Assembly: GCA_034190875.2 (NCBI GenBank) | Contig: CM067344.1 | Location: forward strand, 69,303,527 to 69,367,526 | DNA: 64,000 bases | Reading direction: 5' to 3' | Origin: Urechis unicinctus | Lineage: Eukaryota > Annelida > Polychaeta > Xenopneusta > Urechidae | In this document: positions 23,411-39,570 of the stretch, in pieces | Layout: the number at the start of each line of letters is the position of its first letter | How positions within the stretch are numbered: the first letter of the stretch is position 1 | Program-made: the position numbers and the translations under genes | The notes under the pieces: generated by a model | What the model was told of the DNA's origin: nothing | The model's database searches: none | The model's input: only the letters and a program-made list of their open reading frames with translations

Positions 23411-24279
23411 CTATTCTTCCAAGGGGCTTTCACGACTCGATAAAAACACTCGGTCGAACATTTCTGATTAGGTTATCTAAGGTTGTTTTAAATTGAATAG
23501 CAGATATTATAAGTGATTACAAACATCTCACTAGGGCGATTATACTTGGAGTATAGTTATGTTGTGTATCTATCTATGAAATATCCTCGTTACATTCATC
23601 AAATTTTACGATACCAGCTTCCGTAATATTTCCAAGGTTTGTATTAACCTGGACAAAGCCAAAGCATGATATATTTCTGTTTGCAAAAACTAGGGGCCAT
23701 AATATGCTGGTATTGATCACAATGATGCTATAAGGGGTAAGCACAGCGGTTTGCATTAAGTCATTATGAACAAACTTTGCGCAGCTTTGTATGAATTATT
23801 GTACAGTATCTTATTTCAATACAGGGCGGCCCACCCCCAAATAGAGATCAATTGCGGAAGGCTGCAAGCAATATCAAGGATGTATATATCACCACAAATT
23901 GCAATTTTAAGTATGATAGTGTAACGATAGGTGTATTCTTTTGGATAATTGTTATATACTTTGCTTTGTATTTGACAATGAGGGACAGTAGTTTCAGTAT
24001 TAAATGCCGTTTTTGTTAAATAGGTTCTATGCACAAGTGGGCGATTTCGGCGAAGAAACGATTGTCGCCTCTCTGTGCCATTGTATTTGCATTATAATCA
24101 GATATTTTACCCGATTTTGTTATCAACCGATTAATAATCAAGTATGTTGCTACAATATTCACTTCTTTATACCATTATTGCGTAATATCACGCAAATTGG
24201 CCCTGCTCTATACTTCATCTCAAAGCAGCATCGCTATCGTACATATATTTGCAATTGCTTTTAGTGATAGGGTCCAAAC
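23411..24279. other. Spacer, nothing recognised
   Basis: Short frames on both strands, for example 23574-23756 (minus) and 24004-24264 (plus), show no family features. Confidence 0.45.
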
Positions 24280-24410
24280 AATCAGTGACCATGTGTAACG
24301 TGACATCAACTGTATTAAGCAACATCTGCAAGGCTGACCTGACGAAATACCAACACCAAGTAGATCTTGCCGTAGTTGATTTGTTTTCAAAGAGGGTTCC
24401 AGTCATGAGT
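24280..24410 (+). repeat. Diverged repeat with a shared peptide pattern, copy 2
   Basis: Plus-strand translation gives TVLSNICKADLTKYQHQVDL followed by AVV, which aligns with the minus-strand pattern at 10440-10760. The two copies are inverted relative to each other. A stop follows soon after. Confidence 0.35.
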
Positions 24411-24839
24411 CTTTCATAAATCAGCAACCATCTTACATAACAGGGCCAATACTCCATTAAGGTTTCAAACCATTTACTTACACATCTTGTCCAAGCTTGA
24501 TATCACATTTCATACATGAAGCATGCACCGAAAACCAACGAATACTTAATGTACAAAGCGATAAACCATTTTCCGATGGCTACTAACACACAAACTGCAA
24601 TAGATTACCCACTTCAGCAAGCCTCTAAATGTTTGGGTTTCTTTTAACGTCCAGCTTTCTTGTTTGTTGACGAAATCAGGGAATTAATATTTGCAGTAGT
24701 ATTCATAAAACTAGATTACATCAGTATTATTATCCCTCACAATTCCAATGATTTACAACCATTCTTTCCTTAATGATAATTTGTGTGAGATCGGCCTAGC
24801 ATCAAAGAGCTTCAAGTTACGCTAAGAGGGCTTACTCCG

Positions 24840-25290
24840 AATAGTTGTGGGGCGCGTATGAAAATAAGTGAAACACGCGCCCGTCATCAGGTGATGCTAC
24901 CATGAACACAACAAAAGCATATGAGACTCTTGATAAAACGTCTCGGGCTTCGGCGGTGGAGTCTTTTGATTTGTCGAGGCGACGACGCCCCCGAATTTAG
25001 TAGAAAATTCAATGTGGTTGTAACAGACACTATGCATATTCGCATAGCTTTAAACTCTTTGTTTACATGTCGGCACTGTGACATGTATACTTGTCAAGTC
25101 TGATTATTTCATTTCACCGGAGCTGATATACATCCTCTGACCTTAGATTTAGATTGGAAACTGTACGAAATGGATAACTAAAAATTGGAATTTCATCATA
25201 AAGCTACCCTCGTGCAAATAGCATGCCCATTAAACGCGACATTGATTGCAGAATGGGATCCAGAATGAGAAAGGTAAGACGATGGCCGAG
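24840..25290. promoter_or_regulatory. CpG-enriched patch with a GC hairpin, possible gene 5' end
   Basis: GGGCGCGT (24850-24857) and ACGCGCCC (24875-24882) are perfect reverse complements around a 17-base loop. CpG-rich sequence follows to about 25000 (CGGCGGTGG, CGAGGCGACGACGCC). Near 25255-25290 are two ATGs, each shortly followed by a possible donor: AATGAGAAAG|GTAAGA and ATGGCCGAG|GTAAAA. Together these could be a promoter with a short first exon, but no downstream exon was found. Confidence 0.25.
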
Positions 25291-27828
<2,538 letters not shown>

Positions 27829-27978
27829 TACCGAATTAATTGTTGTGTGCGTGCTACTTTGGGAGCAACACAATCCAGGAGTGTATATCAATTTGTTGGA
27901 GTCTTTGTTTGCTTATTGGGGATGAATTGTTCATCTGCCACCGATTGCTATTGCTGACTAACCGCAATCATTCACGAT

Positions 27979-30900
27979 GTAATTAACCATCTCCATCGTA
28001 TATTTGATATGATGGGTGTGAATTCTTGTATCATGTGCACAGTTAGCAGATAAGTCCTTGATGCTGTAATTATTACTGACATTACCGTCTTCTGAGCTTT
28101 ATGTTGTACAAAGGTAACTGTATAGAGCCGAAAACTAATATTCTATTCGTCTACGACCAACCTGGACATTCAAGGCGCTTCTTCTGATGCCTTTTCTATT
28201 ATGCTTCTATTTTTGTTGTCCATGTATTTGTCTGACATGATCGTAGATGTATGATTGAGCAAGTTATTTGTCAATACCAACCATATGATCGAGGTGAGCA
28301 CCGTCCACATATGGTCGGCGCTGCACTTTATGGTCGTGTACATTACCTGTACTAATGCGTTATATCAGTAGTATTATCAATTATTATGTACCGTATGGTG
28401 AAGAGGGTTATATCACATTAATATCGATTTTGTACGCCGCATGAATCATCGTCCAAGTCTGTCATATAAAACTGATTTAATATTTTATTTTGGCCTATTG
28501 TAGCATATATATTAATTAAAATGCACTGTCATAGACTATTGTGATCATATGCCGCTATGGAGCAATAAGCTTGGTTTCTTGCTAGAGAGGGAATGCGTAT
28601 CGCACCACACACGATATCAGAATCAGTTTAGCAATTTATCCTCGAACCCTGACAAAAACCCGTCGTTCCTCTGAACTTTTAGACAACAAACATCGTAGTT
28701 TATGTTTCTATAAACTATTCGTCCAAATAAATTATATTGTCACCTTTATTTCTGACTTGTGTGTAAAGTTTTATATACGGTGATAAGCATTGATAGAGTC
28801 GTGCCGTTCCTCAGCTTGTCGATGGTTCATCGATAAAAGCTAGTTTATCTTTATATAGGGTAGGGAGTACAACGAACACAACAATTTGCGTATATCTTCT
28901 TAAATATGCATTTTGTCGTTGCCAGAATTTCGGTGATGTTTGGTCAAAAGCACCTTTAAGTAAATATAGCCAGACAAGATATGTTGCTTCAGTTTTTCAT
29001 TTTGTTTCTTATTTTGACTATTTTATAAAATGACACTTTTTTGCTGAATGGGTGTGATATGGTTACCTGTGCTGCTCACGAAGATGATAATATATCCACT
29101 CACCATTATTATTCAGAAGATTTGATCAGTTTATAAAGAACAAAATATTCGGTGCGGTACCAGCATATAGTCTTAAGGGCATCACATAGCATTTTCTCGT
29201 GATTCGCACTGAAAATAACTGATTCATAATCTTACCTAATGTTATATGGCTGTTAAAATATAATACCCAAGACAGTCATAATCAACAGACAAGGACACTT
29301 ATGTAAGCTTATCGTGAGCCCATTATTGCTATCGTGGGAATTTATATCTATAGTTTATTAGTACCAGTGAGTGCAGTCCCGACAGAAGATAACATAAAGC
29401 AGAACTATACGGTATGATGACGATAAACTTCAAGCAAAACAATATTTAGAATACGATCAAGGTGAAACCACTATGTTAGGATATAAGATATTTTGCATTC
29501 CAGATTATTTTATTGTGACGCGATATTTCGGTAAAGTTTCTATTATTTTTGGTTTCTTCCTTTTCAATAGCGCCATAAAATGTCTAACGATTACAAAGAC
29601 CACTGCAAGCATAGCCATTATGACCATATCTAATATTAGGTTCGTTGATGGAACGTAGTATCTGGTTTTCATCTCAGCGTAATGGAATAGATAAAAGAAA
29701 CTCATGAATTGTGCAATATTGAGCATTTATCTCAACCTCCACTACATGTGGTGTGTTTGCGTCACATTGACAATGTGCATTTACTGCATACCCCTAACAT
29801 GGCCAATGTAAAAGAGAAAGACAAGAGTAGGAAACATGTGTACAAACAGATGTATGGCTATGTACAAAGTATGTAATTCACGGAGAAGAAAATTAAGATT
29901 GTAACACGTTTATGCAGGTGATTATGTACGTGTTCTTGCTGATAGCGGTATTTGGGAACTTTGTCGAGATTTGAGCGTTAGCATCATCAAACACAAACAT
30001 GGGCTAAAATAGAACGATTCATGCACGATACTTTGGAAACATTAATGGTCGCAGTTTATAAATCATACTTTAATTCCATAGTTGCTCAACAAACCAAAAG
30101 TGTTTTTGCAGATAGTGAGTGATACTGTGTAACTGGCACATATTGTTAAGCACGTGACTTACGTGACATAAATGACTCCAATTAATGTAGAACTCTTCCT
30201 TTACACCAAATTCACAATTCCAAAAACTTTTTATTTGTATCTGTTGTTATTGCTTGTAATATGTATATGACAATAAATCAACAACCATTGCGTTCCTCGA
30301 ATGTTTTACAGAATCTCAGTCTGTAATAAAGTGATGATGTCAGTCATAGTACACATAGTCACGTTATTTCAATTTGGATCATAGCACTTGTTAAATGGCG
30401 AAATAGAACAACACGTCGTACCACTATTTATGATAGTGTTTGAATGTAAGCTGACAAGTGACTTGGCACGCTCAATTGTCTTTCAAACGGACTATTCTTC
30501 ATTAACATGATGGACATAGATACGCATGCCCGTGAATGAAGTCGATGGCCAAATATTGGTTATTACAGTAACATACGGAATGATTAGAATCTGCCACACT
30601 TTTGGATTGATGCCGTACTTTGTTAATGTTATACCGGTACCATATGTTGCATCAAAGTCAACAGTCTGCACACATAGGGTTATGCCACAGTGATTCACCA
30701 GTAATGTGAATTAAAAGACAGGAAAGTGGAGTATCCAAGATAATATAACTGTGTATAATCGTGTGCATCAGTATGCACATGGGTAAGTCAATGATTAGTA
30801 AAAGCGCCATGTATATTTGTCAAGGTGCACGCATGTATAACAAATGTTAATCAATCAACAAGTCGGTCAATTATAACCATTTAAGTCAACGGCAGATGCT

Positions 30901-33900
30901 GAGTAATTTATTCTATCACCAGACAACATTACATCCATCGTTGAGATTTGAGTTGCTTCCAACAGCGAAGTGATATCCTTACAATGACAGATGAGAATAG
31001 GCGTGATGCTTGCTCTGCGTCGCGTAAACGCCACACTATCACTATATTGTATACCCCCATCTCCCCTGCCCCACCCCCAACCCAACCAACCACCCCGCCT
31101 CCCACGCCCCCTCCACCGTGGACGTCTGATGCGATACCGCTATGACACCGGACTGGCAATGGCAAAGACAAAAACAGCATCTTGTCGTGTGTTAGTACAG
31201 ACAATATTTAGCAATCATTCTATTTGTAAACGAAAAATTCGTGAATGTGTTTTAAGTGAACGTGTGCGTGTTTATTCGCCACTGCACGGCCCATTATTAA
31301 TGGTTGTATGGATCACACGGCTATTACCTGGGCTGCGTATAACGCTGACTTTACATAGAACCAGCAACCATCAATTCACCACGCCCAGAAAGCACATCCA
31401 TCAACTATGAAATTTTCCTCTCTTCCGAAAGAGTGCGCATGGATGCAAGGTGGTGGGCGATTCCTTAAACGTGCTATGCTAAGCTTGATAAAACGTATAT
31501 GCATGTATTATATTTTGGTGATAATCTCAGCATTCCTGGCTGTGTAATTCGCTGGATGTATCGTTCACAATTCAAATATCACTGTTTAATTAATATCTGT
31601 CACATGATTAACTGAGGTAGGGCGCTTTATAGGTCTTCATAACGGTGGTCATGTCCAAGCATGTGAGGCTTCACCCGGGTATTGATTGCGCGGGACAAGG
31701 CAATGAATATACCTATGCCGTTTTCTCTGTTTTAAGAGGCCTGTGCAAATAGTGTGATGTTGGGAATAGTATTCACAATATGCTTGGCAAAGTGCGGAGT
31801 ACGCATGAAACTTGTGGTGAAAATGAGGATACAAGTTATTGTGCTGGTAATAAGCATTCCACTTAAACAGATGCAAGGATGGGGATAATATCCACTTGAA
31901 CTAAGCTTGCGTTTAGTGAGCCCAACTTAGCTGTCGACATAGCAAGGGAATATAATTCAAGAGGTAAAGCAAAGCATTTTGCTGTGGGTGGCGTTCCTAT
32001 ACTACGAATTTCTGCGAAGTGAATATTCCATGGTTACACGTAGCCAGTGGTATGTGGTGCGCGAATTAACACTCATATACACAAATTATATTATACGAAT
32101 GTGTGTCCATAATGGTGCCACGCCGCCAGCACACCAACGGACGCCCTTGATAGAATTTTATGGGGGCTCATCCCTCATCGTTTTGCCGATATGTCTCCAT
32201 TGTGGCAGACTGTAGGCAATATGAAAGCTATATATTACCCCAAAAGAGACTTTAAGTTTGATTGATAGTTAGCAGGGCATTATTGGTAATGTCTTCTGCG
32301 CCGTGTGATGTGAATAACACAACAGGTGTGACAGGGTTTTGTATTTAGGGCACTGGAGTGCTCGATTTTTGAGAAAGATGCAGCCTTCTGTTTTGCAATA
32401 CATGTTGCATTGCATCACTTTTATTTGGGTTATATTTCCAACAAAGCACCTTAGCTAAACCAGCAGTATCATTGTTATAAATAATGCGCTTTTATTGTTC
32501 TAAATCTAACAAGTCATAATTATCGTTGTTAGTACAAATACCATGATAACTGTTTCATCGGGCGATGCCATTGTTTGCATTGACCACGGTAGTGAAAATG
32601 TTGGGCACGTGGTACGAGGTACGTTCTAACAACACACAATGTTACGCATTACTTAATGCTTCTTTTATGATATGGAAATAAAAAGCCCATACATGTCAAA
32701 ACATGTTCCTTGTGACTTGATGACAATGCTGATGCTGACGATGATGTATTTGAAGGAGACGTTGTGAATAAACACGTATTAGCATATCTAAGTTGAATTA
32801 ACGAGCCTACCAATAGACGCCACTTGGTATTGTGTCTCAATCAAGATGAATTCCTATCCAGTCACCCCATAAAGAGAGTCGCAAACAAAACAATTTACAA
32901 GAATCAATGCCCCCGTTTGAATAATAGTATAATAACATGAAAGGGGTAGTATTTGGGATAGCTATCCGACAGAACAAAGCAACAAGGCGGCAATATCAAC
33001 TGAAATCTGTTGAACATTAACAGCACATTACCACAATAGACTATATTAATCAATACAAACCTGAACCATTCTGGCTATTGTATCGAGTATCCAAATAGTA
33101 TACGGCTTACATCAGAACAATCAGTACTCAAATATCAGTTATAATAATCTGTCAAACGATCCACTTCCCAGCGCAGCTGTATTTGTAGTTCCTTTCGAAC
33201 ACACCAAATCTCCAGCATTCATACTGGAGATTATACAGCAGAACTTTTAAAAACATAACCAAGGCACAAGTTGCCATCTAATCGCAGATAGTTGATCATG
33301 CGTTATAAACGTAACATACAATTCTACGGTCTGCGTCTCATCCTGGCATCAGAGGAGCATTTGATTTTCATGATGATACCAATGAATCAAATACTTTTAC
33401 TGAAGTTCACAATTACTGCAGAATTATTATACTTATTAATATATTTTGTCATGAGTTTAGTTTTAACAAAGAGATAGAGTCAATTCCCTGGTAAAGGGAT
33501 TATATACTCCTTTCAGGTTTTTCCTTACCTGTATTAAGTTGTGATCCCGCAATTTCATGTGTCAGTTTAAGCTTAAGACAATATTTGCTATCTAGTGTAT
33601 GTAAACAGTATGCTTATAATAGCACCGAGCTATGTGCTTTTGTTTCATACCATAAAAATGGCAAAACAAATGGCTCACTATTTGTAAGTACCCTAGCTGG
33701 GTCATTGCATATCATAGGTGGTATTTGAGACGAGACTATAGCCCATATGCCGATCAAAGGGATCTCAGAGGTTTATAGACTGGAAACCCGCTGCATGCTC
33801 ATATGTGGTAGGGCAATATATTACAGCTGGATATCATTCTGTGGTTATCGTTATCTGATAAACGATTATACTATCAACCTGGTTTATAATCGGTGAAATT

Positions 33901-34000
33901 GTTTTGCTGCCATGCTGTGTTGTTAGATATTGAACCCTGCCTAACATGTATCCATTGCCAATATAAACAATGGACAGAGAGAATAAACTCCGCTGTTAGT
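27979..34000 (+). repeat. Diverged direct duplication D1, left copy
   Basis: Segments in the same order and orientation match 35800-39570: 27979-28140 with 35800-35950, 29555-29800 with 36660-36900, 29990-30070 with 36985-37070, 31610-31760 with 37470-37620, 32090-32230 with 38085-38230, 32290-32480 with 38280-38500, 32640-32780 with 38700-38810, and 33865-34000 with 39445-39560. Shared strings include GTGGCAGACTGT, CAACGGACGCCCTTGA, GAACGATTCATG and CTTGTGACTTGAT. No gene is recognised inside. The offset shrinks from about 7.8 to 5.6 kb, so the right copy has lost sequence or this copy has gained it. Confidence 0.6.
31041..31130 (+). repeat. C-rich pyrimidine tract
   Basis: A run dominated by CCCC and CCACC sits inside otherwise AT-rich DNA. 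It opens frames on both strands (Pro-rich on plus, Gly-rich on minus), which are compositional artefacts. Confidence 0.7.
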
Positions 34001-35799
34001 GAATCATTGCTACCCGAATATATTAACAAAAACAAATACAACCTAGGTAAAGCAGGAGCTGAGGTGCAGACAGATTATATTGGCGACTTATTCAGATGTA
34101 GCAATCCGGCTATAGTGTCCAATCGAGATGCAGGTGTTATCATTTGAAAACATATGAGCACACTTGTACAGTATAACATTGATTGGTATTTTATGCCTAT
34201 GCCAGGGCCGTATCGTGTAAACATTCTCACCAAATAGCAGTGAACGTGAACGTATGCAAATGCTATTTTGTCCGCTTTTTAAGTAAAACACATCTTACAA
34301 GCAACGACGGGACTATAGCAACCGGGCAAATACTAATATGTAGGTGAAAGGGATGATGGTTACACAATGAAATGCGGAGAATAGAGAGTTGATGACCACA
34401 TGACTGTAGCTGCAATTCCAACTTGACCATACGCTCAAGCATTGATGAGCACCAGCTACTGGTACATAGTGTTCAAGCACCACTTGTAACTTTCAAGCCG
34501 TAAGTAGCCATGGGAATATATAGTTTCCCGTGTTATTAAACAACGCGATGACGAAACTTTAGACTAGAATGGGATAACAAAACCACACTATAGAGAAACT
34601 CGTACTCGAACGTAATAAGTTATAATTAATTTATTGTAATCCCAGGTGGTAACACTTCGCATGTTGTTTGATGTAGATCAGGAATAGGAATGGTGATACT
34701 GCAGCCTGCAATATTATTCTTACATTAGCATATAAGCTAAATTCTTATACTTTTGAGAGCACAATAAGCGCAGCATGTCCTTGAAAGACCCCGAAAGCCA
34801 TTTTGTGTAACTTGCGGCCTAACAGCTCAATTGAGAGGCTGTGTGAGAGTGTAAGGAAGTCAGTTTTTGGGGTTAGTTTTCGTGAGGCATGATGACAGCT
34901 GATTATTTAGCAGCCAATTGCTCTGTACGGAAAAGAACAATTATTTAGGTGACATTATTTGACATGCCCAATGCTTCCCAATCATATTAAAAGATACATA
35001 ATCGCTGATGACTTGGACTACCAGTGGCTACAGTTATCAATAAATAACCTTTTTGCGAAGTTACATCAAATTGGTGGAAATAATTAACGAGCGGAACACG
35101 TTGGAGACCATTATTCTTAGCGACAGCACTTGCAATCAAATAGCACCAGTCACTAGATGCAGAATAATTAACCATCTGACAACATGTTATGGTGTGCATT
35201 ATCCTGGCCACTAATTAACTATCAGCAATGTTTCCATTCCATTAACGGAAGTTAGAAATGATGTGACGCGTTGTTGCTATCACAATGCTGAGCAAATACG
35301 GCGGCGCAAGGTGACGAAGGAGCAATTTTTGCTAATTGAATGGCATTTTAAATCGCAAATGAAAGCCAATGTCATTTGAAAACGTGCTCAAAGTCCATCT
35401 GGCTATAGTCTCTCATGGCAGACCACATTCTATTAGGTATTTCCCACTTCTATTTGTGCATCCTTTATCATCTAAGCAAATCCGGATACACGACATAATC
35501 ATGGAATATATGGTCTATATTTTTATACTTCTGCTACTAAAAGGCCCACATTTGATGCAAATGTCCGACATCTTCCAAGGGAGTATAGAGAAAGTAGTTG
35601 CCACTAAACATGTATAGACTCTTCACCATTTGCCCAATTAAATAACAATTGATTGTTGTGCGCGTATCATGAGTAGAACAATACCATCCAGTAGTGTATA
35701 CGGTTAGTTGCGTGCATTCCATGCTCATCGGGGATGGATTGTCTGTATGTTAATATACTCATCGGTTAATAATGTCAACTACAGACGAACATTTACATT
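34001..35799. other. Spacer between D1 copies
   Basis: No recognised gene, RNA or tandem repeat. Frames at 34987-35211 (minus) and 35369-35617 (plus) are unremarkable. Confidence 0.45.
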
Positions 35800-38700
35800 G
35801 TAATGAACCTACCCAATAGGTTATTTGCTATGATAGGTGTATATTCGTATATGCTGTGCACAATCAACAGATATATCCCTGATGTTGTAATAACAACTGA
35901 CTTAACCATCTCCTGAGCTTAAGTGTATTTTTAAGAGGAAAGTATAGAGACGATCTCCAGCTACATATAGGTGCTTAAAAGTTGAAAGCCTGTGACCCTG
36001 CCAGCACTGACATGAATTATTCAGGAACCATTGCCTTTACGGCTAATCCGGATATGCAATCCGCTTCAAGTGATGTGACATACATCAACCTGTCAATGAC
36101 GCCTAAGTATATTACACATTTATATCGCTTGCGTCCGCTTCATCGACGTCTTTCACGATAAATTTATTGCAGGATGTCTTTCGATCTGTTGAACCATGAA
36201 ATTGACCAAAAATACCGATAACTCTTTTATATTCCGTTACAATGTATCAAATGCATTCTATAATTCAGCTCCTTGATAATCATCGAAGGATGCTATATTG
36301 ATATCCATAGTAGATGTTTATGAAAGATTATCTAAACATTGAATATTGCCATTGCAATATAAAGCCAACCTATAAGGATTTGATGAAAAAAACTCACTCT
36401 CACTGGGTGATTCTATACGATGCAAGCATTATAATTTATCCCCTTTTTAGGATATATCCAGGGAGAAAGGTGGCAGTGGCGCGCAAGGGTAATTGGCATT
36501 CTGTTCGTCGGGCATAGGAAGAGGTACAGTAATCGAATTACCAGATGGTGAGTTTCAGGCTGTGGTCAAAGAGAGTAAGATATTATACATGTTTTCTGCT
36601 TTAGAGGGCATTCCACGTAGCCTAATGACGTTGCAATATATCAGTAAATTTCTCGATAACTTCAGGTTTGCCCTCTTGAAGGTTATCATGAGACGCATAT
36701 CGGTTCCAAAGATCACAACGAGCTTTGTCATTATGATCATATCTTATATTATGGTCGTTGACGGAAATTCGTAGATTCCTTGTATCACAGTGCTATGACA
36801 TGAACAACATTATGAAATAGCAAACTTTAGTCTCCACCTCTATTGTATGTTTTCATCACCAATGCGTGCATTGGCTTTATATCCCCAATAAAATTAATGT
36901 CAGAAGCAGAAATTATATGTTCTAACGTCTATGTAGATAGTTAAGGTAGTGTTGTTCGAGACATCTTCTAGATGTAACATATAGTCTCATTAGACATGGG
37001 CTGAAATCGAACGATTCATGAACGATGATTTGGACGCATTTATGATCCCATTCTATCCAAAATATTAAACAACACCTATGATTTTGAGATTGATAAATGA
37101 CACGAATTCATGAAGCGCTCGGTTCAATTCACAAAGTTATCTGTGGCGTAATGAAATGTATAATCAAAGTATATGTAAATGAAATCGCAATTATTAACAA
37201 CGTGTAATGTATGTTCATGTGAATATGTGCGTGATTGCTAGCCACGATAGCACATGCTCATAATCTTGGAACTGTATGGAGCGCGCTGCCTGGGTATAAC
37301 TTGGTATAGAGCCATTATCCACATATGTACAATACCCAAAGTGCCGCGTGCATGCAAGACTGTTGGCACTCTGTTACACTTTGTAGATGTGCATTAAGAA
37401 ACGCATGTGTGTGTATGAGATGCTCGCAGTATTTCATGCTATTTAACTTGTCGAATAAAAACTGCCCCATAATAACCTCTTGTGGGGTGCTTTAGAGCTC
37501 TTATGACGGTAGTCCTATCTAAAGTCGCGAGGCTGCAACCGGGTGTTTATTGCGTGAGAGTGCATTGGATAAATTTCAGCCGGTTTCTCTGTCAATATGA
37601 GCATATATTGGTTCACTATGCTCGGAAATAGCATTCACAACATTAACGGCGTGTGTTTGAAGGTCGGTTATCACACTGAAGTACAGTAGTTTCAACACGT
37701 ATTCCACATTAGCAGATGTTAGGCTTTGAATAATATCCACGTGAAGTAAGCGTGCTTTTAGAGAGCTCTGCTGACCTGTCGACAGAGCAGGAGAATGTGT
37801 TTTGCAATAGCAATTCTGATCCATGGCATTGTTAATGTAAGTGCATTTCGTACAGAAATAAGCCACCTAATTCCATATATAGGTGCGTAGGTATGTGTAC
37901 TTACATATATTTCATAATTTAAATTCCAAATGGGGTGTTTAACAATCCGCATCATTACATTTTGTCCTATATATATTCTTCTGTTATATGAAGCGAGCGG
38001 TTCTTGCTTCGCAGATTACTCTCTACGTCAATTGTACTAATCAATTGTGTTCTGTTAGGCGATATATAGGGGGAAAACCTTATTCAATTGTATGTTCATA
38101 CCTTTCGTGGTGCAACGCCGCCAACTAATCAACGGACGCCCTTGAACACATTTTCTGAGTGCGTATCTTTCATTGTTAAACTGATGTCTCTGTTGTGGCA
38201 GACTGTCGGCAATATAAAATCCTTACCACCGAAATGAAACGTTAGCAATACTTTATAGATGGGACAGTTATTACTTATGTCTTCTAAGCCGTTGGATCTT
38301 AATTACACAAAATGTGTGACATAGATTTGTATTTAGGTCACTCACTGATAAAATCATTTGATAGCCTTCCGTTGCAGATGTAATTATGGATGTTTGAGAG
38401 AAGCGCAACATACTATTTTGCTACGTACTACATCAATCGTATTTGGGTTATAGTTCTTTCATTGCACCACCTTCTGCAGTTCAAAAGAATCTCTGTCATA
38501 AATGATGCAGCTTTAGTTGCCCGTGACAAATAAGTCAGGATAGGAATTGTTTGAAGCTTCCCCTACAAAAAGCCGAAATGTGCGATAGCTGCTTGTCATA
38601 GTTTGCATACCCATGCGTAGCTAAACTGCTGGGTACCAACAACAATTTGATAAATAGATGGACGCCGTTGGATAGTAAGTAAGAGGTACGTCCTAACAAG

Positions 38701-39570
38701 ATGTTGTACAATAACTTGTTTCTTATACAATACATGGATAAAGCAACATATTTCTTGTGACTTGATAAAGATACTGATGTTGACGATGCTTTAATCGGTG
38801 GGATAAGATAAGTGCTTGTACAGGATGAAGATACAGTGTTTTCACATGTATAAGTAGCCTGAACAAAAATTGGATCTGCCTATAGAAGTGACTCTTACTT
38901 TATGTAAACCTAGCTATTTATATGCCAAGCACTTGAGCTACACTCATGAGAGCCGTAATCATAAACAGAAAAAAGCCAAACAGCATCCGGCTGCGATTAA
39001 TAAGATTCTATGACCAAGAAAATAATCTTCTGATTAAAATTATGGTAACAATAGATGAAATAAGAATCTATTGAGCGGGTAATTATTAAGATAGAGATTC
39101 AACAAAAAATCAACCACGAGGCATTTCAGCTCGACCAATAACCATTCACAAGACAAGATCAAATAATAAAGTACGTAATTTCGCCACAAGGTCAGTCAAT
39201 AAGAGAATGTAATACCGTAAGGTCACCTTGACCATGGGCGCAGTGGCATTTACGACCCAACCTCAATCCTTATAACTACACCTATGTAAACAACGACGCT
39301 CATACCTAGCAATCTCAATACACATCACTCGAACCATAGCGACCGCTGGCCATGACCCATGTACACGAGAATGATTGGCATCGATTTCCTTGATAAAGTC
39401 CATTTTACCAGCGCATTGCCTTGTGCATTGAAATAATATATTATATATATCACCCTGGTTCATTATCGATGAAAAAAAGGTCGCGCAAGCAGATATTTTA
39501 CACTACCTTACATAAATACTTTGCCAATATAAACAACGGGCAAAATGAATTGAACTCCTACTCCATACAT
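35800..39570 (+). repeat. Diverged direct duplication D1, right copy
   Basis: This is the partner of 27979-34000, with colinear anchors. The best-conserved stretch is 38100-38225 against 32110-32225, where GCAACGCCGCC, CAACGGACGCCCTTGA and TTGTGGCAGACTGT occur in the same order. Similarity is patchy and no long open frame is conserved, which argues for old non-coding duplication or two copies of an unknown large repeat. Confidence 0.6.

Noticed and set aside
30867..31410. Gly- or Pro-rich frames on both strands
   Set aside because: They come from a C-rich tract with few stops in any frame.
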